Below, piece by piece: positions 58,731 to 64,000 of a stretch of 64,000 nucleotides of DNA. The notes under the pieces are model-generated. The model had not been told where the DNA came from, ran no database searches, and worked only from the letters and a program-made list of their open reading frames with translations. Location: positions 1 through 64,000 of the forward strand of contig CAKPIA010000006.1 of assembly GCA_934162205.1 (NCBI GenBank). Direction: 5' to 3'. Source of the stretch: an uncultured Clostridia bacterium (GTDB lineage Bacteria > Bacillota > Clostridia > TANB77 > CAG-508). Made by a program: the position numbers and the translations under genes. How positions within the stretch are numbered: position 1 is the first letter of the stretch; every line of letters begins with the position of its first letter.

Positions 58731-59141
58731 ATGAATAGATCAGCAATTAGAGAATTAACTTTTAGGCTTATATATAGTATGGAAATTCAAAAAGAAACAA
58801 ATATAGAAGAACAAGTAGATTTATATATAGAAAGCAACAATATAGATGATGAAAATGCTAAAGAATATATAAAAGATGTTATATTCGGTATTAATTCAAA
58901 TGTAGAAGAAATAACAGAATTAATAGAAAAACATTTAAAATCTGATTGGAAAATAGATAGAATTTCTAAAATTGATTTAAGTCTATTAAAATTAGCAATT
59001 TATGAAATAAAATATAAAGAAATACCATATAAAGTTGCAATAAATGAAGCTATTGAATTGGCCAAAAAATATGGCGAAGATAATTCAAAAAACTTCGTAA
59101 ATGGAGTTTTAGCAAGTGTTGTAAAAGAGTTAGATATATAG
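58731..59141 (+). CDS. nusB: Transcription antitermination factor NusB
   Basis: 136 residues behind AAAGGAG. All-helical protein with the family strings NRSAIRELTFRLIYSMEIQ, KSDWKIDRISKIDLSLLKLA, IPYKVAINEAIELAKKYGED and FVNGVLASV. It binds boxA RNA with S10 during rRNA transcription. xseA follows 12 bases later, the order common in Firmicutes. Confidence 0.95.
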   Translation: MNRSAIRELTFRLIYSMEIQKETNIEEQVDLYIESNNIDDENAKEYIKDVIFGINSNVEEITELIEKHLKSDWKIDRISKIDLSLLKLAIYEIKYKEIPYKVAINEAIELAKKYGEDNSKNFVNGVLASVVKELDI

Positions 59142-59153
59142 GAGTTAATAGTA

Positions 59154-60344
59154 ATGAAATATAATGCAGTATCAGTAACTGATTTAAATAAATATATAAA
59201 AGATAAATTTGAATCTGATGAACTATTAACTGATATATTGGTAAAGGGAGAAATATCAAATTTTAAAAGCCATTACACAGGACATCTTTATTTTACATTA
59301 AAAGATGAAAATTCTTTAATTAAATGTATAATGTTTAAAAGTTATGCAGAAAGATTAAAATTTAATGCAAAAGATGGAATGAAAGTAATGGTTTTTGGCA
59401 CTGTTTCTGTTTTTGAACGTGATGGTGTATATCAAATATATGTAAAAGCAATGCAAGAAGATGGTTTAGGTGATTTATATACTAAATATGAAGAATTAAA
59501 GAAAAACTTAGAACAAGAAGGACTTTTTGATATAAGCCATAAAAAGAAAATACCACAAATGCCTAAAGTTATTGGTGTTTTAACATCACAAACTGGATCT
59601 GTTATAAGAGATATAATTAATGTTTCTACAAGAAGAAATCCAAATGTATATATACGATTACTACCAGTTCCAGTTCAAGGACAAGGTGCAGCAGAGAAAA
59701 TTGCAAAAGGAATTCAATTAATGAACGAAAAAAAACTTGCAGATGTATTAATTTTAGCAAGAGGTGGAGGTTCATTAGAAGATTTGTGGCCATTTAATGA
59801 AGAAATCGTTGCAAGAGAAATTTATAATTCGGAAATCCCTATAATATCAGCAGTAGGACATGAAACAGATTTTACAATAGCAGATTTTGTAGCAGATTTA
59901 AGGGCACCAACCCCATCTGCAGCAGCGGAATTAGCAGTATCAGATATTTATGAATTAAATGATAAAATAAATTTATATAATAAAAGATTAAGATTAGCAT
60001 TAAAAAAGAAAACAGAATTAATGAGATTAAGATATGAAAAATGCATGACAAGTAGGGTGTTTAAAGATCCATTAAAAAATATAAATGACAATTATTTAAT
60101 AATTGATAATTATATTAAGAGTCTAGTAAATAGCATTAGAATGAAGCAAAAGGATTCATCATCAAAATATATAGAACTGGTAACAAAACTAGATACTTTA
60201 AGCCCATTAAAAACTTTAACAAGAGGATATAGTTTAACAGAGATGAATGGAAAAATTATAAAAAGTTCTAAAAGTTTAAAACAAGAAGATGAAATAGATA
60301 TTAAATTTTATGATGGAACAAGAAAAGCAAAAGTAATAGAATAA
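59154..60344 (+). CDS. xseA: Exodeoxyribonuclease VII large subunit
   Basis: 396 residues. N-terminal OB fold (VTDLNKYIKDKFESDELLTD, VKGEISNFKSHYTGHLYFTL), then the nuclease core with VIGVLTSQTGSVIRDIINV, ILARGGGSLEDLWPFNEE, SAVGHETDFTIADFVADLRA and PTPSAAAELAV. C-terminal TLTRGYSLTEMNGKIIKS. With XseB it degrades single-stranded DNA. A small unrelated gene lies between it and xseB. Confidence 0.95.
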   Translation: MKYNAVSVTDLNKYIKDKFESDELLTDILVKGEISNFKSHYTGHLYFTLKDENSLIKCIMFKSYAERLKFNAKDGMKVMVFGTVSVFERDGVYQIYVKAMQEDGLGDLYTKYEELKKNLEQEGLFDISHKKKIPQMPKVIGVLTSQTGSVIRDIINVSTRRNPNVYIRLLPVPVQGQGAAEKIAKGIQLMNEKKLADVLILARGGGSLEDLWPFNEEIVAREIYNSEIPIISAVGHETDFTIADFVADLRAPTPSAAAELAVSDIYELNDKINLYNKRLRLALKKKTELMRLRYEKCMTSRVFKDPLKNINDNYLIIDNYIKSLVNSIRMKQKDSSSKYIELVTKLDTLSPLKTLTRGYSLTEMNGKIIKSSKSLKQEDEIDIKFYDGTRKAKVIE

Positions 60345-60356
60345 GGAGTGGTAAAT

Positions 60357-60827
60357 TTGAATAATAAAATAAAAAATGTAATAATTGTAATTATTTTTTC
60401 ATTAATATTTAGTATATCACTTATTATGATTTTAGATAGAAAAGATTCTTCAATAGATCAAAACTTAGTAAAAATAGAAAATGAAAATGTAGTTAATAAT
60501 ACAGTTAAAAATCAAATAACAAGTAATAATACTCTAAAAGAAGAGAATAATATTGATGCAAACAATATAAACGAAAATACAACATCAAATGTTATAGGAA
60601 AAGAAGAAACTAATTCTGAAAAAGAAGAGGATTCATCACAAAATAAAGAAGAAAAAGCAATTAATTTAGTAAAAAAAGAATGGGGAAGTGATGATGATTC
60701 TGTATATTTTAATATAGCAAATAAAAATGGTAATAAATATACAATATCAGTAAATAGTAGTGAAACAACAGAAGCAATTGCTTGGTATGATGTTGATTTA
60801 GATACAGAAAAAGTAACATCAAATTAA
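60357..60827 (+). CDS. Membrane-anchored protein with PepSY-like C-terminus
   Basis: 156 residues; TTG 60357 lies eight bases after AAGGAG, while GTG 60348 overlaps it. Hydrophobic anchor at about 6-24 (VIIVIIFSLIFSISLIMIL), then an Asn/Glu/Thr-rich linker of about 75 residues, then a compact domain with AINLVKKEWGSDDDSVYF, YTISVNSSETTEAIAWYDVD and LDTEKVTSN. This last part resembles PepSY-like units, but the match is weak. It begins 12 bases after xseA and ends 21 bases before xseB, so it is co-transcribed. Function unknown. Confidence 0.7.
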   Translation: MNNKIKNVIIVIIFSLIFSISLIMILDRKDSSIDQNLVKIENENVVNNTVKNQITSNNTLKEENNIDANNINENTTSNVIGKEETNSEKEEDSSQNKEEKAINLVKKEWGSDDDSVYFNIANKNGNKYTISVNSSETTEAIAWYDVDLDTEKVTSN

Positions 60828-60848
60828 TGATATATAGGAAGGTAAAAA

Positions 60849-61079
60849 ATGAAGGAAGAAAATAATTTTGAAGAAAAAATGAAAGATTTAGAAAATTTAG
60901 TTACTGAACTTGAAAAAGGAGATTTAAATTTAGATGAATCTGTAAATAAATTTGAAGAAGGTATGAAATTATCTAAAGAATGTAATGATATTTTGCAAAA
61001 AGCAGAAAAAAGAATATCAATTCTTCTTGAAAAAGATGGAGATATTACAGAAAAAGATTTTAACAATAATGAAGATTAG
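60849..61079 (+). CDS. xseB: Exodeoxyribonuclease VII small subunit
   Basis: 76 residues behind AGGAAGG. Helical family signature: NFEEKMKDLENLVTELEKGD, LNLDESVNKFEEGMKLSKEC and LQKAEKRISIL. It associates with XseA in several copies. A 20-base gap separates it from a divergent PAP2 gene. Confidence 0.95.
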   Translation: MKEENNFEEKMKDLENLVTELEKGDLNLDESVNKFEEGMKLSKECNDILQKAEKRISILLEKDGDITEKDFNNNED

Positions 61080-61099
61080 GAGATAAATAAAAGGGTAAG

Positions 61100-61540
61100 A
61101 TGGAATATTTAATTAACTTTATACAAAATAAATATATATATATACCATTACTTTCATGGTTTGGTATACAAACATTTAAAGTGATATATGATTTAGTTAC
61201 AACAAAGAAATTTAATTTTAAAAGAATATTAGGTGCTGGTGGAATGCCAAGTTCTCATTCAGCTGTTGTTATGAGTTTAACTACTTTAATAGGAAAAAAT
61301 TATGGATTAGACAGTGCAATTTTCGCTATATCTTTAATATTTTCTTTTGTAGTTATGTATGATGCTGCTGGAGTAAGAAGAGCTGCTGGAAAACAAGCAT
61401 CAATATTAAATAAAATAGTAGAGACACCTGGATTGTCAGGAGTAGAGGTTTCAGAGAGATTAGCAGAAGCATTAGGTCATACTCCTTTACAAGTATTGGT
61501 AGGAGCAATAATTGGTATAATAATGGGATGTATCTTTTAA
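61100..61540 (+). CDS. Divergent PAP2 family membrane protein
   Basis: 146 residues. About four membrane helices. Family strings GAGGMPSSHSAVVMSLTTLI, VVMYDAAGVRRAAGKQA and ALGHTPLQVLVGAIIGI, matching the DUF212/divergent PAP2 group (YuiD-like). The SSHS motif recalls the phosphatase active site of PAP2 enzymes; the substrate is unknown. A GGGTAAG site precedes the ATG. fhs follows 15 bases later. Confidence 0.9.
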   Translation: MEYLINFIQNKYIYIPLLSWFGIQTFKVIYDLVTTKKFNFKRILGAGGMPSSHSAVVMSLTTLIGKNYGLDSAIFAISLIFSFVVMYDAAGVRRAAGKQASILNKIVETPGLSGVEVSERLAEALGHTPLQVLVGAIIGIIMGCIF

Positions 61541-61555
61541 AAGAGGGTGAAATTT

Positions 61556-63217
61556 ATGACAGATATAGAGATTGCAAGAAATACAAAATTAGATAATATA
61601 GTAGATGTTGCAAAAAATATAAATATAAATGAAGATGATTTAGAATTATATGGAAAATATAAAGCAAAAATATCAAATGATTTATATAATAAAATTGAAA
61701 AAAATAAAAATGGTAAATTAGTATTAGTAACAGCAATTAGTCCAACACCATTAGGAGAAGGAAAGACAACAATATCAATTAGTATAGCAGATGGACTAAA
61801 AAAAATTGGGAAAAAATCAATATTAGCTTTAAGAGAGCCATCATTAGGACCTGTATTTGGAATTAAAGGTGGAGCAACAGGCGGAGGTAGAGCTCAAGTA
61901 GCACCTATGGAAGATATAAATTTACACTTTACAGGTGATATTCATGCAATAACATCTGCAAATAATTTATTATCTGCATTAATAGATAATCATATATTTT
62001 CAGGAAATAGTTTAGAAATTGAAAAAGTTATTTGGAAAAGATGTGTTGACTTAAATGATAGACAATTAAGAAAAGTCCAAACTGGTTTATCTGGCGAAAA
62101 AAATATGCAACCACGTGAAGATTCATTTGATATAACTGTTGCTTCAGAAATAATGGCTATTTTGTGTTTATCAAAAGATTTAATTGACTTAAAGAAAAGG
62201 GTTGGAAATATAGTTATAGGATATAACAAAAAAGGAGAACCTGTATATGCTAAAGATTTAAAGGCAGAAGGAAGTATTGCTGTCTTATTAAAAGATGCAA
62301 TAAAACCAAATTTAGTACAAACCTTAGAACATACACCTTGTTTAATACATGGAGGACCTTTTGCAAACATTGCACATGGATGTAATAGCATAATTGCGAC
62401 TAAACTTGCTTTAAAATTAGCAGATTATGCAGTAACAGAAGCAGGATTCGGGGCTGATTTAGGTGCAGAAAAATTTTTAAATATAAAATGTAGACAAGCA
62501 GAAATAAAACCTGATGTAGTTGTATGTGTTGCAACACTTAAAGCTCTTAAATATCATGGTGGAGTTGAAAAAGATAAAATTCAAGAAGAGAATATAGAAG
62601 CTCTTGAAAAAGGCATGAATAATTTATACAAACATATAGAAAACATAAAAGATAAATTTGGATTAAATGTTATAGTAGCATTAAATAAATATAGTAAAGA
62701 TAGTCAAAGAGAAATAGAATATTTAAAAAATAAATTAAATGAAAAACAAATAGAATTAAGTCTTGTAGAAGGTTGGGAAAAAGGCTCTGATGGAGCAATA
62801 GATATAGCAAATAAAATTGTTGAATTATCAGAGAAAGAAGAAAAATTTACATACACTTATGAATTACAAGATGATGTAAAAACAAAAATAGAAAAAGTTA
62901 CTTCTGAAATATATGGAGCCAAATCTGTTATATACGAAGATCAAGCTATAGAAAATATTGAAAAAATAGAAAAAATGGGATATGGAAATTTACCAATTTG
63001 TATAGCTAAAACACAATATTCTTTTTCTGATAATGCAAAAAATCTAGAATGTGATGATGATTTTAGTATAACAGTAAGAAATGTAGAATTAAAATTAGGA
63101 GCAGGTTTTATAGTAATTTTAGCAGGTAAAATCATGACAATGCCAGGACTTCCTAAAGTGCCAGCAGCAGAAAATATAGATATAGATGATAATGGAAATA
63201 TTATAGGAATTTTTTAA
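61556..63217 (+). CDS. fhs: Formate-tetrahydrofolate ligase
   Basis: 553 residues. GTG 61547 lies inside AGAGGGTG; ATG 61556 is chosen. ATP loop TAISPTPLGEGKTTISI, then LREPSLGPVFGIKGGATGGG, MEDINLHFTGDIHAITSANN, HGGPFANIAHGCNS, EAGFGADLGAEKFLNIKCR and C-terminal GKIMTMPGLPKVPAAENI. It makes 10-formyl-THF from formate and THF with ATP, feeding purine synthesis and fmt. No THF riboswitch is seen upstream. Last gene of the run; no hairpin follows. Confidence 0.97.
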   Translation: MTDIEIARNTKLDNIVDVAKNININEDDLELYGKYKAKISNDLYNKIEKNKNGKLVLVTAISPTPLGEGKTTISISIADGLKKIGKKSILALREPSLGPVFGIKGGATGGGRAQVAPMEDINLHFTGDIHAITSANNLLSALIDNHIFSGNSLEIEKVIWKRCVDLNDRQLRKVQTGLSGEKNMQPREDSFDITVASEIMAILCLSKDLIDLKKRVGNIVIGYNKKGEPVYAKDLKAEGSIAVLLKDAIKPNLVQTLEHTPCLIHGGPFANIAHGCNSIIATKLALKLADYAVTEAGFGADLGAEKFLNIKCRQAEIKPDVVVCVATLKALKYHGGVEKDKIQEENIEALEKGMNNLYKHIENIKDKFGLNVIVALNKYSKDSQREIEYLKNKLNEKQIELSLVEGWEKGSDGAIDIANKIVELSEKEEKFTYTYELQDDVKTKIEKVTSEIYGAKSVIYEDQAIENIEKIEKMGYGNLPICIAKTQYSFSDNAKNLECDDDFSITVRNVELKLGAGFIVILAGKIMTMPGLPKVPAAENIDIDDNGNIIGIF

Positions 63218-63303
63218 ATTAATAAAAAAAGTATTGTAAAATAAAAAAGTGTACAAAATAAATAAAGATAAAAACAAGGAAAAAATACAAAGGAGCAAAA
63301 AGT

Positions 63304-64000
63304 ATGAAAATAAAGCAAACTAAAGGTATTACATTAATAGCATTAGTAATAACAATTATAATATTATTAATACTAGCAGGAGTAACAATAACGATGTTGA
63401 CAGGAGATAATGGAATACTAAAACAAGCAACAAATGCAAGAGAAACAAATAGTAAAGCAGAATTTGAAGAACAAGTAAAATTAGCAGTAATAGCATCAAG
63501 AGTAAATGATACAGCAAGTATAGATTTAAAAGCATTAGATGAAGAATTAAATAAAATAAGTGGAACAATAATAACAAAATCAGCAGATAATAATTTACCA
63601 TGGACAGTAAAAAAAGGAAGTTATGAAGTAACAATAACAGCAGATGGAACAATAACATCAAACACAACAGGAAAAGATGAACCAGTTGTTGAATCAGAAG
63701 TTGTAAAACAAGCGAAATCAGCAATGCCAGAAGGAGCATCAATAGACGCAACTACAAATGAAAACACAGGAATAGTAATGATAGATAGTAATCAAAATGA
63801 ATGGGTATGGATAGAAGTACCACCAACAGTATTTACAACTGCAAAAAATAGTACAGATTATGATAATATAAAAGCAGATTTAATAGCATATGCAAGTGAT
63901 TATAGGGAAAGTTATACAGATAAGTGGTATGCTATGGATGGAGAAACATTAGTAACAGCGAGTACAGAGGGATTAACAGAAGCACAAAAATTACTAAATA
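63304..64000 (+). CDS. Prepilin-like surface protein (3' partial)
   Basis: 232 codons visible, running off the window; ATG 63304 is preceded by AAAGGAG. The N-terminus MKIKQTKGITLIALVITI looks like a class III signal: basic leader, Gly before the cleavage site, then a hydrophobic helix (about 9-30). The position equivalent to pilin Glu5 is Ala. A helical spine (to about 70), a short beta region and the string NEWVWIEVPPTVF follow; I associate this string with clostridial proteins that continue into a formylglycine-enzyme-like fold, but that part lies outside the window. Codons end almost all in A, like the gene pair at 718-1579. Function unknown. Confidence 0.8.
   Translation, partial: MKIKQTKGITLIALVITIIILLILAGVTITMLTGDNGILKQATNARETNSKAEFEEQVKLAVIASRVNDTASIDLKALDEELNKISGTIITKSADNNLPWTVKKGSYEVTITADGTITSNTTGKDEPVVESEVVKQAKSAMPEGASIDATTNENTGIVMIDSNQNEWVWIEVPPTVFTTAKNSTDYDNIKADLIAYASDYRESYTDKWYAMDGETLVTASTEGLTEAQKLLN

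Noticed and set aside
61541..61555. THF riboswitch ahead of fhs
   Set aside because: Only 15 bases separate fhs from the preceding gene; there is no room for one.
63356..63751. 131-codon - strand open frame opposite the prepilin-like gene
   Set aside because: Almost only Leu, Val and Ile; a mirror of A-rich codons, with no start site.

Overview
The window is A+T-rich DNA from a Gram-positive, Clostridia-type Firmicute. The main evidence is the strong AAGGAGG-type ribosome sites, the L21 leader RNA ahead of rplU, the yicC-remA-rpoZ-gmk-priA-def-fmt order, the Asp23/AmaP/DUF2273-nusB-xseAB block, lexA with an Ala-Gly cleavage site, WhiA, and a spore dipicolinate synthase subunit. Prepilin-like surface proteins starting KGITLIALVIT at the window edge are a family I associate with uncultured low-GC gut Clostridia. 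The exact genus cannot be read from the sequence. About 65 genes are visible and all but one lie on the + strand. I see no tRNA or rRNA gene, CRISPR array, insertion sequence or prophage, and no gene-free stretch longer than about 215 bases.

Layout. 1-1579: the 3' end of a repeat-containing surface protein, then two small membrane-anchored FxLYD-like proteins. 1659-4956: L21 leader, rplU, rpmA, trpS, obgE. 5055-11129: lexA, a membrane-anchored GH18 hydrolase, an unrecognised protein and a class A penicillin-binding protein. 11229-16592: cysS, a Nudix hydrolase, a cytidylyltransferase-like enzyme, galE and argS. 16619-18335: a coiled-coil membrane protein and an isolated pyrB. 18425-30058: a surface-polysaccharide locus holding an LCP ligase, an initiating sugar-phosphate transferase, two GT2 enzymes, a Stealth phosphotransferase, a Wzy-like polymerase, a Wzx-like flippase, the CpsC/CpsD/CpsB phosphoregulatory trio and glmM. 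30125-37304: a small membrane protein, queA-tgt, a WG-repeat protein, a TPR protein, dpaA and uppP. 37426-40305: prmC-whiA-hemW. 40414-42543: a secreted C1-family peptidase-like protein. 42633-47841: the dTDP-L-rhamnose genes rmlD, rmlA, rmlC and rmlB, interrupted by a large membrane-anchored protein. 47899-49815: the only - strand gene, a secreted transglutaminase-like protein. 49952-57322: rsmE through fmt. 57445-63217: Asp23/AmaP/DUF2273, nusB, xseA, xseB, a divergent PAP2 protein and fhs. 63304-end: the start of a prepilin-like surface protein.

How the parts fit. The polysaccharide locus, galE, the rml genes, glmM and uppP together supply sugar nucleotides, lipid carrier, assembly, export, length control and wall attachment for what is probably a rhamnose-containing, phosphodiester-linked surface polymer (inference). 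The PBP, GH18, C1 peptidase-like, transglutaminase-like and WG-repeat proteins are further envelope components. The rest is translation, replication, nucleotide and one-carbon housekeeping.

Nothing here is clearly a new defence or mobile system. The observations most worth following are: the loss of both Prp and the cleavable L27 leader; the Stealth capsule locus with a triplicated TTACATAAA motif at its promoter; a CpsD kinase whose tyrosine cluster is followed by a 151-residue tail; dpaA without dpaB; a C1 peptidase with Thr in place of the catalytic Asn; the unknown protein inside the rml operon; and repeated overlap of promoters with upstream terminator hairpins.
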